The notes: generated by a model not told the origin, from the sequence alone. A stretch of 64,000 nt of DNA from Nonomuraea sediminis (GCF_018531495.1 NZ_JAHDTI010000022.1:1-64000); one strand, 5' to 3'; positions 33,859 through 42,307 are shown, numbered from the stretch's first letter. Numbers and translations are program-made.

Positions 33859-34095
33859 ATGAAGGGTGATCGCGTGGAGATCGTCATCGACGCGGGCGGC
33901 TCCCCGCGCACCTACGAGGTCGTCGCCACTCGCGCCGGTCGGCGTGTCGAGGTGACCACACGACGCGGGCTGGTCGAGGTGAGCGAGGTCACACGCAGCG
34001 GTACCTCGGTCCGCACCGCGCGTTTCATGTCCAGCCGCATCCTGGCCCTGGTCGAACATCCCGCCGACGAGAATCAGCGGAGGTCGCCCGCGTGA
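33859..34095 (+). CDS. Small conserved hypothetical protein (78 residues)
   Basis: A basic, beta-rich protein (VEIVIDAGGSPRTYEVVATRAGRRVEV, then RTARFMSSRILALVEH). No domain recognised. The promoter with its TATAAA box immediately upstream and the regular beta-strand pattern favour a real gene; its last 22 bases overlap the convergent NmrA-like gene. Confidence 0.6.
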   Translation: MKGDRVEIVIDAGGSPRTYEVVATRAGRRVEVTTRRGLVEVSEVTRSGTSVRTARFMSSRILALVEHPADENQRRSPA

Positions 34096-34874
34096 TCCTC
34101 CGCCCACCGGCGGAACGTGAGCGCCGGCCTGCCCAGCAGGCGCTCGACGGTCTCGGTCACCTGCTCGGGTGAGGTGACGAAGGCCTTCCAGCCCTCCAGC
34201 GCGGCCTCGACGAAGCCGGGGTCGCCCCAGGCGGCCAGCAGGTGCTCGCGGGCGACCTCGGGGGACAGGTCCTCCCAGCGCACCTGCCTGCCGATCACCT
34301 CGCCGATGGTCCGCACCTGGTCCTCCTGGCTGATCACCGCCGGGCCGCTCAGCTCGTAGGCCGCGCCGCCGTGCCCTGCCGAGGTGAGGGTGTGCACGGC
34401 CACGGCCGCGATGTCCTTCTCGTGGATCAGCGACCGCTTGGCCTGCCCGTACGGCCAGCGCACCACCCCCTCGCGGATCTGCGCGGCCCACGCCAGCGTG
34501 TTCGCGGCGAACCCGCCGGGACGCAGGAACGTCCAGCTCAGTCCCGAGCGCCTGATCAATTGCTCGACGTCCTGGTGGAAAGAGGTCCCGTTCGCCGACA
34601 GGTAGACGACGCGGCGGGCATGCCGGGCGATCCGCTCGATCACCGGGGCCGCGGCGCCTGCCTCGAAACCGGGCCAGACCAGGAAGACGCTCTCGACGTC
34701 CTTGAGCGCGCCGTCGATGCTCGCGGGGTCGGTGAGATCACCTTGTACGGCTTCGCCGGGCACCTTCGAGGGGTTCCTCGCCAGCGCGCGGACGTCCAGA
34801 CCCGCCTCGGCCAGGGTGGAGAAAACGTGCTTGCCGACATTTCCCGTGGCGCCGGTCACAAGAATCTTGCTCAT
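34074..34874 (-). CDS. NmrA-like atypical SDR (NAD(P)-binding protein)
   Basis: 266 residues with GATGNVGKHV at 8-17, the Rossmann fold NAD(P) motif of atypical SDRs, and VYLSAN, FLRPGGFAANTL and HEKDIAAVAV in the positions seen in NmrA/YtfG-type proteins. No Tyr-Lys catalytic pair is evident, so it may be a redox sensor or quinone reductase-like enzyme. Single gene; convergent overlap of 22 bases with the small hypothetical. Confidence 0.87.
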   Translation of the reverse strand: MSKILVTGATGNVGKHVFSTLAEAGLDVRALARNPSKVPGEAVQGDLTDPASIDGALKDVESVFLVWPGFEAGAAAPVIERIARHARRVVYLSANGTSFHQDVEQLIRRSGLSWTFLRPGGFAANTLAWAAQIREGVVRWPYGQAKRSLIHEKDIAAVAVHTLTSAGHGGAAYELSGPAVISQEDQVRTIGEVIGRQVRWEDLSPEVAREHLLAAWGDPGFVEAALEGWKAFVTSPEQVTETVERLLGRPALTFRRWAEDHAGDLR

Positions 34875-34902
34875 ACCCCGACGCTAGAACCTGAAGCGAA
34901 GT

Positions 34903-35808
34903 TCAGGTCAAGCCCGGGCGCACCTGGATGGTGCCGTCGCGCCGGACCCGGGTCTCGAAGCAGGGGGCGGGGGCGGTCGCGGGGCCGTGCTTGACCGATC
35001 CGTCGGCCAGCCGGAACGTGCTGCCGTGCCACGGGCACACCACGCAGGCCTCGCCGTTCTCCACGACCAGCGTGCCCTGGTGGAGCGGGCCCGCCAGGTG
35101 CGGGCAGCGGTCGGCCAGCACCGTGACCCCGTCGCCGGTCCGCAGCACGAACAGCTGGATGTAGCCGAGCCGCCTGGCCACCGGCCGCCCCTCGGGCAGG
35201 TCCTTGATCGGGCACAGGTCGTGCCAGCCCAGCGGCACGAGGTGGGCGACCTGGGGAGCGTGGTTGGCGCCGGCCGCCTGCCGGTAGGCCAGGATCCCGC
35301 CCAGGTAGCCGCCGACCGTGGCCGCGCCGAGCCCCGCCAGCGACAGCGCCCGGCCCCGCCCGCCGTTCAGCCGGGAGACCAGCGAGGCGGAGTACAGGCC
35401 GAGCGCGCTCAGGTTGGCCAGCAGGTGCACGAACCCGACGCGCTGCTGCTCGCGGTGGAGGGAGGACCAGTCGGTGAGTCCTGCCGCGGCGGTGGGGGCC
35501 GCCGAGGCGATCCCGGCGGCGAGCAGCACCCGGGCCGCCCGGGGATCGGTGTCGGAGAAGTCGAGCACCGTCGAGGAGACCCAGAGACCCAGGCTCACCG
35601 TGGCCAGCGGCGGGTGCAGCGGCTTTCCGGTGGGCACGCCGTACAGGAAGTCGCGGATGCGGCCCCGGGGGAGCTTCGAACGGACCGCCCTGGCCAGCAC
35701 CCGGATCGGCCCGTCGAAGGCCTTGGATTTCTCGAGCCGGTCGGTCAGCCCGACCGGCCCCACGAAACGCCGCAAGTGACGACGTGTCGCTCGTACAGTC
35801 TCTTTCAC
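34903..35808 (-). CDS. Rieske [2Fe-2S] protein with DUF2231 membrane domain
   Basis: 301 residues in two parts. Residues 60-185 hold about four membrane helices of the DUF2231 type (HPPLATVSLGLWVSSTVLD, VGFVHLLANLSALGLYSAS). Residues 190-301 form a Rieske domain whose ligands are all present: C235-P-H237 and C258-P-W-H261. It likely passes electrons on one face of the membrane; partner unknown. Starts ATG 35808. It sits between an NmrA-like gene and an HD hydrolase, with no obvious operon. Confidence 0.9.
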   Translation of the reverse strand: MKETVRATRRHLRRFVGPVGLTDRLEKSKAFDGPIRVLARAVRSKLPRGRIRDFLYGVPTGKPLHPPLATVSLGLWVSSTVLDFSDTDPRAARVLLAAGIASAAPTAAAGLTDWSSLHREQQRVGFVHLLANLSALGLYSASLVSRLNGGRGRALSLAGLGAATVGGYLGGILAYRQAAGANHAPQVAHLVPLGWHDLCPIKDLPEGRPVARRLGYIQLFVLRTGDGVTVLADRCPHLAGPLHQGTLVVENGEACVVCPWHGSTFRLADGSVKHGPATAPAPCFETRVRRDGTIQVRPGLT

Positions 35809-35838
35809 GACAAGTCACCTACCCGGGACACAACCGCG

Positions 35839-36441
35839 TCACTCGGACAGGTGACCCCGCGCGACCGACTGCTGGACCAGCTCGCGGGCGTAGGCGCCGA
35901 GCGACGGCGAGCCCTCCTCGATGATCTGCACCTTCTCCAGCACCTGCGAGGCCCGGACCTTGAACTGGCTCCACGTGCCGCCGTCGGTGTGGTGGTTGGC
36001 CAGGATCGGCGCGAACCTGTCGAGCGCCTTGGCGAAGCGGGCCTCCTGCGTCTGCCTGGCCTCGAACTCCGCCCACAGTTCTCGCAGCTCGGCGGCCTGG
36101 TTCTCGGGCAGCAGCCCGAAGATCCGCTCGGCCGCCGCCCGCTCCGCCTCCTCCTGGGCGGCCACCAGGCTCGGATCGTAGATGAAGGTGTCGCCCGCGT
36201 CGATCTCCACCAGATCGTGCACCAGCACCATCGCGACCACCCGCTGCAGGTCGGTCCCCGGTGGGGCGTGCTCGCCCAGGACCAAGGCCAGCATGCCCAG
36301 ATACCAGGAATGCTCTGCGTCGTTCTCCCGGCGCGAGCCGTCCATCAGGAGATTGCGGCGGATGACCCGCTTCAACTTGTCGATCTCTACGGCGAAGGCG
36401 ATCTGGGTGTTCAGGCGGTCCTCTTCTGGCGCGATAGTCAC
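35839..36441 (-). CDS. HD-domain hydrolase (YfbR/HDDC2-like)
   Basis: Metal-dependent phosphohydrolase of about 200 residues. NDAEHSWYLGMLALVL and VLVHDLVEIDAGD provide the His and HD ligands, and YDPSLVAAQEEAERAAAERIFGLLP is typical of the 5'-deoxynucleotidase-like HD family. A GTG at 36450 is possible, but a TAGGGT box (36454-36449) overlaps it and lies seven bases before GTG 36441, so the leaderless start at 36441 (VTIAPEEDRLNTQ) is preferred. Confidence 0.88.
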   Translation of the reverse strand: MTIAPEEDRLNTQIAFAVEIDKLKRVIRRNLLMDGSRRENDAEHSWYLGMLALVLGEHAPPGTDLQRVVAMVLVHDLVEIDAGDTFIYDPSLVAAQEEAERAAAERIFGLLPENQAAELRELWAEFEARQTQEARFAKALDRFAPILANHHTDGGTWSQFKVRASQVLEKVQIIEEGSPSLGAYARELVQQSVARGHLSE

Positions 36442-36451
36442 GCGCGACACC

Positions 36452-38635
36452 CTAATGTGCGGTGATCACACCGGTTGGCAAAATGCTGACCGGAACGCCG
36501 TTGAACACGGCATTGCCCGAGGGCACGTCCACGGCCGATTCGTCGGTCAGGATGTTGACGCTGACCCCCGCGTGCTCGGCCGCCACGCTCTGGCTGCTGC
36601 CGCCGTGGCCCCAGCCGTGCGGCAGGCTGACCACCCCCGGCATGATCGTGTCGGTCGGTTCGAGCGGCACCGTGACCTCGCCGGTGGCCGAGCGGACCAC
36701 GGCGTGGCCGTCGAGCCCGAGCCTGGCCACGTCGGCCGGGTTGATCTGCAGCGTGCAGGTGTTGCTGCCGCCGACCAGCGGGGGCACGTTGTGCAGCCAG
36801 CTGTTGTTGGAACGCAGGTGCCTGCGCCCGATCAGCACGATGTCGGGCGGCTCCTCCTCGAGCCGGTCGCGCAGCCGCTGCACGTCCTCGACGAGCTGCG
36901 GCGGGGCCAGCTCGATCACTCCCGAGGCGGTCTTGAGCACCTCGGCCAGCCGCGGCTGCAGCGCGCCCAGGTCCAGGCCGTGCGGATTGTCCAGCAGCGT
37001 CTTGAGCGACAGCTCGCCCTTGCCCGACCACTCGCCGTAGGGGCCGAGCCTGAGCATCAGGTCGAGCCTGCGTTCGGCTCCCGTCTCGCCCTCGAGGATT
37101 TCCCGCAATTCGGATATGTCACGACCTTCGATCCCTGATCCGGGGGTGTCCACGGCCTTGCGGAGCATCTGGTCGATCACGAACTCGTCCAGGTCGCCCT
37201 CCAGCCCCGAGGCGATCATCGCCAGCCTGGCCAGGATCTGCGCCTCCGACGGCCGGTCGTCGGCGAGCGGCAGCAGCGGCGGGGAGTACCTGGCGTAGTT
37301 GCGGACCGCGAAGCCGAGCAGCGCGAAGTCGTAGTGCCCCGCCTGCAGCATCCGCGGTGGCGGCAGGATCACGTTCGCGTGCCTGGTCGTCTCGTTGAGG
37401 TACGGGTCGACGCTCACCATGAAGTCCAGCGTCGCGAACGCCCGGTCCAGCCTGGCCCCGTGCGGCGCCGACAGCACCGGGTTGCCCGCCACGGTCACCA
37501 GGAACCTGATCTGGCCCTCGCCTTCGGTCTCGATCTCGTCCGCGAGCGTCGCGACGGGCAACTCGCCGTTGCACTCGGGCAGGCCTCGCACGCGGCTGCG
37601 CCACCTCCCCGTCGTGTACGGCCGGCGGCCCGCGCCGAACTCCGTGGCGGGCTTGGGGAACATGGCGCCGCCGGGGCGGTCCAGGTTGCCCGTCAGCACG
37701 TTCAGCACGTCGACGAGCCACTGGGCCAGCGTGCCGAACTCGGCGGTGCACGTGCCGATCCTGGCGTAGACGGCCGCCGTCCTGGCGCCTGCCAGCTCGC
37801 GGGCCAGCCGTACGATCGTCTCCGCGGGGACGCCCGTGCGGCGGGCGGCCACCTCCGGCGGGAAGTGCTTGGCGGCCTCCCTGACCTCGTCGAGCCCGTT
37901 GACCTCGTGGCGGATGTCGACCAGGTCCTCGGCGAGCAGCGTGTGGACCAGGCCGAACAGCAGGTAGGCGTCCGAGCCAGGGCGGACGAAGACGTGCTCG
38001 TCGGCCAGCGCGGCGGTCCTGGTGCGGCGCGGGTCGACCACGACCAGCTTGCCGCCGCGCGCCCTGATCGCCTTGAGCCTGCCGGGGAAGTCGGGCGCGG
38101 TGCACAGCGAGCCGTTGGACTCCAGCGGGTTCGCGCCCAGCATCAGCAGGTAGTCGGTGCGGTCCAGGTCGGGCACGGGGACGGCCAGCGGGTGGCCGAA
38201 CATCAGGCCGCTGGCCACGTGCTTGGGCATCTGGTCGGCGGTGCTCGCGCTGAAGATGTTGCGGGTGCCGAGCGACTTGATCAGCGGGGCGGCGTAGAGC
38301 TGGCCGGCCATGCTGTGGGCGTTGGGGTTGCCCAGGTAGACGCCGACGCCCCGGCGGTCGGCGACCCTGCCGAGGGCCTGCCTGACCGTGTCGAAGGCCT
38401 CCTCCCAGCTCGCCTCGCGCCACAGGTCGCCCTCGCGGATCAGCGGCTTGCGCAGGCGGTCGGGGTCCTCGTCGAGCCTGCCGAGGCTGGCCCCCTTCGG
38501 GCAGATGAAGCCCCTGCTGAACGGGTCGTCCCGATCGCCCCTGACGCTGGTCACATGCCCGCCCTCGTCCAGGGTGAGCGTCAGGCCGCAGACGGCCTCA
38601 CACAGGGGACAGGTCCGGTGGACGGTCGACGTCAT
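36452..38635 (-). CDS. Molybdopterin-dependent oxidoreductase (formate dehydrogenase-like)
   Basis: 727-residue large subunit of the DMSO-reductase superfamily. [4Fe-4S] ligands C9, C12, C16 and C45 (CPLCEAVC...ICPKG) precede the molybdenum-cofactor domains; the C-terminal molydopterin-binding domain ends near the stop. At the place of the metal ligand the sequence STADQMPKH lacks the usual Cys/Sec, so ligand is unclear. No small subunits adjacent, so a cytoplasmic single-subunit enzyme is likely; substrate unknown. ATG 38635 has AGGAG five bases upstream, better than the GTG two codons earlier. Confidence 0.87.
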   Translation of the reverse strand: MTSTVHRTCPLCEAVCGLTLTLDEGGHVTSVRGDRDDPFSRGFICPKGASLGRLDEDPDRLRKPLIREGDLWREASWEEAFDTVRQALGRVADRRGVGVYLGNPNAHSMAGQLYAAPLIKSLGTRNIFSASTADQMPKHVASGLMFGHPLAVPVPDLDRTDYLLMLGANPLESNGSLCTAPDFPGRLKAIRARGGKLVVVDPRRTRTAALADEHVFVRPGSDAYLLFGLVHTLLAEDLVDIRHEVNGLDEVREAAKHFPPEVAARRTGVPAETIVRLARELAGARTAAVYARIGTCTAEFGTLAQWLVDVLNVLTGNLDRPGGAMFPKPATEFGAGRRPYTTGRWRSRVRGLPECNGELPVATLADEIETEGEGQIRFLVTVAGNPVLSAPHGARLDRAFATLDFMVSVDPYLNETTRHANVILPPPRMLQAGHYDFALLGFAVRNYARYSPPLLPLADDRPSEAQILARLAMIASGLEGDLDEFVIDQMLRKAVDTPGSGIEGRDISELREILEGETGAERRLDLMLRLGPYGEWSGKGELSLKTLLDNPHGLDLGALQPRLAEVLKTASGVIELAPPQLVEDVQRLRDRLEEEPPDIVLIGRRHLRSNNSWLHNVPPLVGGSNTCTLQINPADVARLGLDGHAVVRSATGEVTVPLEPTDTIMPGVVSLPHGWGHGGSSQSVAAEHAGVSVNILTDESAVDVPSGNAVFNGVPVSILPTGVITAH

Positions 38636-38669
38636 CGCCACTCCTGAGTTCGTCGGCTGAACTCATCTT

Positions 38670-38711
38670 GTACGGCGGACCCGCAATAGTGAAGCGCCTT
38701 TTCCGCCGTAC
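38670..38711. repeat. Inverted repeat with GTACGGCGGA arms
   Basis: GTACGGCGGA (38670-38679) and TCCGCCGTAC (38702-38711) are a perfect 10-bp inverted pair 22 bases apart; the right arm abuts copy C of the dispersed repeat. Confidence 0.7.
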
Positions 38712-38825
38712 CGCGAAGCGCCGGGCGCGGGCCCTCAAGTCGCGACGGCGGGCGGCCGGGGGCGGCGGCTTGCCGTACGGGAGGAAGACGAGGACACGAC
38801 GGCGGGCGGCGGCGGCTTGCCGTAC
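38711..38825 (+). repeat. Dispersed repeat, copy C with a tandem 3' half
   Basis: CGAAGCGCCGGGCGCGGGCC, GGCGGGCGGCCGG and GGCGGCTTGCCGTAC at 38714-38778 align with copies A and B; the 3' block (GACGGCGGGCGGC...TTGCCGTAC) is repeated once more ending at 38825. Confidence 0.75.
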
Positions 38826-38843
38826 AAGAAAGGGGAAGCTTGG

Positions 38844-38875
38844 AAGCCCCGGAGCCCCCGCGTTCTCCGGGGCTT
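38844..38875 (-). terminator. Hairpin terminator
   Basis: AAGCCCCGGAG (38844-38854) pairs perfectly with CTCCGGGGCTT (38865-38875); on the - strand CTTTCTT follows a few bases later. Terminates the small integrative-element-like operon at 38921-40065. Confidence 0.75.
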
Positions 38876-38920
38876 GCTCTGGGGCGGGTCCGCGGTTGTG
38901 TGCCGGACGCGCCCCAGGTC

Positions 38921-39571
38921 TCAGCCGATCTGCTTCAGCAGGACTCTGGTCCGCAGATCGGGCGGCTCCTCGATGTCGGATCTGAGCGACATCCAGGAGC
39001 GGCGGCCGTAGAGCCGGTCGAGGCCGGGTGAGGTGGCCCCGGGGGCCTCGTCCCTGCGGACGATCTCGACGATCAGCAGGTGAGCGCGTCTGCGGTGGCG
39101 GTAGACGTTGACGCTCCTGGCCCAGCAGGCGGCCGCGATCTCCTCGGCGTAGGCCTCGAACTCCTCGGCGCAGATGCCCGCCCTGGTGAGGATGAGCGCC
39201 TTCTCGCCGGTCGTCGTGGGCGTGATCCAGAGCACCAGCGGGATGCGTCCGGCTCTGGTGTGCATCGTCGTCTCCAGGCAGGTGCGTTGCAGGCGGTGCC
39301 TGGACACCACGCACCAGAAGTGGGCCACGACCCAGTTACGGCCGATCCTGGTCACCGCGGGGACCGAGACCGCGCTGGTGAGCATGATGAACGGGATCCA
39401 TCTGCCCTGCTGGGTGGCGGCCAGCGCGGTCATCGTGAACAGTGTCAGGCCGCCGATGAGCACAAGCTCGGTGCGGATCCGCCAGAGCCTGCCCAGCAGC
39501 CCGGTACGGCCGGCGCCGGGGAGGTCCTCGTTCGCCGGGTAAATCTGGTTACGCGGGTTTCTCGGCGACAT
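38921..39571 (-). CDS. Membrane protein typical of actinomycete integrative elements
   Basis: 216 residues with two membrane helices (about 30-48 and 55-75), then a basic HRLQRTCLETTMHTRAGRIPLVLWITPTTTGEKALILTRAGICAEEFEAYAEEIAAACWAR region. I recall this pattern from proteins encoded just upstream of FtsK/TraB-like translocase genes in Streptomyces integrative elements; the translocase itself is not present. ATG 39571 follows GGAGG. Separated by one base from the preceding small gene, so coupled. Confidence 0.7.
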   Translation of the reverse strand: MSPRNPRNQIYPANEDLPGAGRTGLLGRLWRIRTELVLIGGLTLFTMTALAATQQGRWIPFIMLTSAVSVPAVTRIGRNWVVAHFWCVVSRHRLQRTCLETTMHTRAGRIPLVLWITPTTTGEKALILTRAGICAEEFEAYAEEIAAACWARSVNVYRHRRRAHLLIVEIVRRDEAPGATSPGLDRLYGRRSWMSLRSDIEEPPDLRTRVLLKQIG

Positions 39572-39572
39572 T

Positions 39573-39788
39573 TCAGGACACCTCCTCGGGGACGCGGGGA
39601 CCGATTTTGAGCTGGTCAAAGCGGGGATCGCGATAACGGCGAGCCCCGAATCCCGCCTTCGATACGGTCCAGCCGCGCCGGTATGCGAACTCGTCCTCCT
39701 CGGCGCAGAGTTCGCGGTCGGCCCATGCGATGAGTTCCCGGATCCGGGACTTGATTCGGCTGAGTCCCTTGGTACCTTGTGAGTACAT
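39573..39788 (-). CDS. Small protein of integrative-element type (71 residues)
   Basis: Basic and acidic patches with the ending RRGWTVSKAGFGARRYRDPRFDQL, a motif I associate with small proteins in the same actinomycete mobile elements as the next gene. ATG 39788 is preceded by AAGGGG. It overlaps nothing and ends one base before the next start. Function unknown. Confidence 0.65.
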   Translation of the reverse strand: MYSQGTKGLSRIKSRIRELIAWADRELCAEEDEFAYRRGWTVSKAGFGARRYRDPRFDQLKIGPRVPEEVS

Positions 39789-39930
39789 AGAAGACCCCTT
39801 TCGCGGCATTACTCGAGGTGGCTTCTTCTGCCGGACCGATCCCGGGTCACCGGCGTCGCAGGGTGGCAGCCCTTCGTGCGACGACGGAGCGACCGGCTTC
39901 GGTCCGGCTTTTTCGTGCTCGGATGAGCGT

Positions 39931-40065
39931 TCAGTGACGTGCGATGTCCTTCCGGCAAGCGGCCTCCCTGGGGTAGCTCCTCTTATCGGGAACGGCGACG
40001 CTGCCGGGGGTGCGGCCCGTAAGGCCGCTCGCGATCGTGATCGGGAGAGCCGGGTTCCGTGTCAT
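39931..40065 (-). CDS. Possible 44-residue leader gene of the same operon
   Basis: MTRNPALPITIASGLTGRTP then a basic end; the only support is an excellent ribosome-binding site (GAGGAGG five bases before the ATG at 40065) and position at the head of the operon. No homology known to me. Confidence 0.35.
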   Translation of the reverse strand: MTRNPALPITIASGLTGRTPGSVAVPDKRSYPREAACRKDIARH

Positions 40066-40188
40066 CACGGCCTCCTCTCCCTCCAGGCCTCGATCGTCTA
40101 CCCGGGTCGATGATGCTGCAATAGTCTGAGCAAGAGAAGATTTAGTTTTCTTCGCACCTTGCCCGCCCGTTTGCGATGCATCTACATA

Positions 40189-40199
40189 TGCAACTTGCA
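40189..40199. promoter_or_regulatory. Palindromic operator candidate, site 1
   Basis: TGCAACTTGCA, an odd-centred palindrome. The 15-mer TGCAACTTGCACGAG (40189-40203) recurs inverted at 40321-40335. Confidence 0.5.
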
Positions 40200-40320
40200 C
40201 GAGAACTGTCGGAGGCGCACGAGACGGGAGGGAATCCGGGAACCAGTGGTTCTCGCCGAAGGCTTGCTTGCCTGTCACGGTCTCTCCGTGGAAGCTTTGA
40301 AGCAAGCCCAAGCGGCACTG
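40200..40320. other. Promoter region between divergent small operon and Xre regulator
   Basis: Gene-free and AT-richer than its surroundings. Lies between the two inverted copies of the palindrome, so probable control region for both directions. No clear -35/-10 pair chosen. Confidence 0.35.
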
Positions 40321-40324
40321 CTCG

Positions 40325-40335
40325 TGCAAGTTGCA
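40325..40335. promoter_or_regulatory. Palindromic operator candidate, site 2
   Basis: TGCAAGTTGCA; the inverted partner of site 1 in the 15-mer CTCGTGCAAGTTGCA (40321-40335). About 90 bases before the regulator start. Confidence 0.5.
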
Positions 40336-40423
40336 GTGTAAGATTGAGCGGAACGGCCCACAATCCCGGGCTCGAAACGACCCTTTCCCGCTACACCTTC
40401 ATTCCCGACGAGGAGAGTGGACG

Positions 40424-41287
40424 GTGCAATCAGTGCAGGGCAGCCCGACGGTTCGCAGACTCAGGCTGGGCCTGGAGTTGCGTCTCCTCCGCGAGCGCAG
40501 GAAGCTGACCGGCGCGTCGGCCGCGCGGTCGTTGGGATGGTCCGCCAGCAAGATCAGCCGGATCGAGTCCGCCAAGACGATGCCGGCCGTCGACGACATC
40601 AAGGCGATGGGGAAGCTCTACAAGGTCGACGACGAGAAGCTTGAGGAACTCTTCAGCCTGTTGCGGGATGCGGATCAACGGGGCTGGTGGGAAGATTACG
40701 AAGACGCTCTGCCGGAGGAATACACAAGATTCCTCGGGTTGGAGGCGGAGGCCATCCTTCATCGACACTGGGAACCCCAGGTGGTGCCGGGCCTCCTGCA
40801 GACCGAGGCATATGCGCGAGAGGTCATCCTGGCCACTCGCGGCATCGTGCGTATCACGCACAGCGGTGTCCGCAGCAGGGTCGAGGCCCGCCTCGACCGG
40901 CAGCAGCGAGTCATCAGGCGACCCGACCCTCCGGCCTTTCAGGCCGTGGTGGAGGAGTCAGCTCTGATGCGTCGTTTCGGCGAGCCCTCGGTCATGCGCG
41001 AGCAGATGGAACATCTCATCGAGGCATCGCTGTTGCCGCAGGTGAGCGTGCGTGTGTTGCCGCTGGAATCACTCCATCCGGTCAACACCGGCGCGTTTAT
41101 CCATCTGAGGTTCAAGGATTTCGACGATGTTGTATACCTGGAGCAGTTGTACAACGCTCAATTCGTCGAAGACCTCGCACTGGTGGCTGGATACGAGACA
41201 GCCTTCGACCACATCAGATCCGAAGCGCTCGACGAGGACGAGTCACGCGTCCTCATCCAGCGCAAGGCCATGATGTGGCGTCGTTGA
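40424..41287 (+). CDS. Scr1/DUF5753-family Xre regulator
   Basis: 287-residue transcriptional regulator: Xre HTH at about 12-66 (LRLLRERRKLTGASAARSLGWSASKISRIESAKTMP) and a C-terminal DUF5753 ligand-binding-like domain (ILHRHWEPQVVPGLLQTEAYAREV ... DVVYLEQLYNAQFVEDLALV). Such regulators are very numerous in Streptomyces-like bacteria and usually pair with a DUF397 protein, as here (WhiJ-like modules). GTG 40424 follows GGAGAG. Base composition is lower in GC than neighbouring genes, suggesting transfer. Confidence 0.93.
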   Translation: MQSVQGSPTVRRLRLGLELRLLRERRKLTGASAARSLGWSASKISRIESAKTMPAVDDIKAMGKLYKVDDEKLEELFSLLRDADQRGWWEDYEDALPEEYTRFLGLEAEAILHRHWEPQVVPGLLQTEAYAREVILATRGIVRITHSGVRSRVEARLDRQQRVIRRPDPPAFQAVVEESALMRRFGEPSVMREQMEHLIEASLLPQVSVRVLPLESLHPVNTGAFIHLRFKDFDDVVYLEQLYNAQFVEDLALVAGYETAFDHIRSEALDEDESRVLIQRKAMMWRR

Positions 41288-41339
41288 AGACGGATACCTG
41301 AAAGGGGCAACGGTGCCCCTTCGCCCATTTGGGGAGAAA

Positions 41340-41564
41340 ATGCACATCGACAGCACGGCGGCGGCTTGGCGCAAGAGCCGCTTCTGTAACGGATCGTCGG
41401 CCTGTGTCGAGGTCGCCAGCCTCGCGGACGGCAACGTTGCGCTCCGTGACTCCAAGCAGCAGGACGGCCCCGTCCTGGTGTTCACCCCGGAGGAGTGGGC
41501 CGCGTTCGTCGCGGGCGCTCGCGACGGCGAGTTCGACCTGGCCGCTCTGGCGGCCGGCGCATAA
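41340..41564 (+). CDS. DUF397 small protein
   Basis: 74 residues. WRKSRFCNGSSACVEVASLADGNVALRDSKQQDGPVLVFTPEEWAAFVAGARDGEFD is the classical DUF397 pattern (WRKSS..S.GG..CVEVA..., VRDSK, F...EW..F). It should bind or antagonise the preceding Xre regulator. GGGGAG nine bases upstream. Same strand, 52-base gap from the regulator. Confidence 0.93.
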   Translation: MHIDSTAAAWRKSRFCNGSSACVEVASLADGNVALRDSKQQDGPVLVFTPEEWAAFVAGARDGEFDLAALAAGA

Positions 41565-41820
41565 AGAACGGCCCCGAGGTGTTTGTGGACACCGGTCAGG
41601 GCCGCCCTCCAGAAGGCTTGTGACAGCCTCTTTCATCACACTTCGGCTCGCGGTCCAATTCGAGCGTCGAAGGGTTCTCATCCTTGCACCCGGCGCCATG
41701 ATGATCAAGATGATCCGGCGGGGTGTCTCCATGCGGGCGTGACCGCCCAAGCTAAGAGGTTTCCACGACCCACGCCCTCATGCCATACGAAGAGTGAAAT
41801 CTTCGCGACAAGGAGTTGGC

Positions 41821-42300
41821 ATGAGTTCCCCGTTCATGTCATTCAACGAACACTGGGTGATGTCCGACAGCAAGGCGTTGAAGAGATGCCTGCTCGGCGT
41901 TGACCTTGTGTTCGACCTCAAAAAAGAGCCCCGTTCGTTCGTCGTCGGGATCGACGGGGTGGACGAGATCGCGCACAACAGCCTGCGGGCGGCGTTCAAG
42001 GACAGGCGCGCCAGGCAATGGGCGATCAAATGCAAGCGCGACGAATTCCTCCTCGAAGTGAGCGGCGAGTCCCGGCCCAGACAGGTCCGGGTGCGCGCCT
42101 ACGGATCCGTTCCCCGGGAACTGCTCGAGGCCGTGGTGCAGCAGGTCCAGCAGCACTGCGCCGGGCCGGCGACAGGCTGGGGATCCTGGTTGCGGCGGGC
42201 GTGGCGGTGGTTCCACGCGCACGTGTGGGCGGAGGCGGTGGCCGGCATGATCGTCGCGGCGGTCGTGAGCCTCCCCTGGACGTGGCCCTGGGTCAGATGA
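41821..42300 (+). CDS. Unknown protein with C-terminal membrane helix
   Basis: 159 residues from ATG 41821, which has AAGGAG five bases upstream. The first 120 residues are soluble, basic and mixed alpha/beta (NEHWVMSDSKALKRCLLGVDLVFDLKK, FVVGIDGVDEIAHNSLRAAFKD), the last 25 form a hydrophobic segment (AVAGMIVAAVVSLPWTWPWV). No domain recognised. It stands downstream of the Scr1-DUF397 pair in the same direction, which may regulate it. Nothing links it to known defence or transfer families from sequence alone. Confidence 0.65.
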   Translation: MSSPFMSFNEHWVMSDSKALKRCLLGVDLVFDLKKEPRSFVVGIDGVDEIAHNSLRAAFKDRRARQWAIKCKRDEFLLEVSGESRPRQVRVRAYGSVPRELLEAVVQQVQQHCAGPATGWGSWLRRAWRWFHAHVWAEAVAGMIVAAVVSLPWTWPWVR

Positions 42301-42307
42301 CGGCGCA

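Noticed and set aside
38159..38635. Selenocysteine in the molybdopterin oxidoreductase
   Set aside because: No in-frame TGA occurs near the metal-ligand position; the sequence there is STADQMPKH.
40200..40330. tRNA or rRNA gene in the AT-rich gap
   Set aside because: No cloverleaf stems or TTCGAAT/GGTTCRA-type T-loop motif could be found; none were seen elsewhere in the window either.
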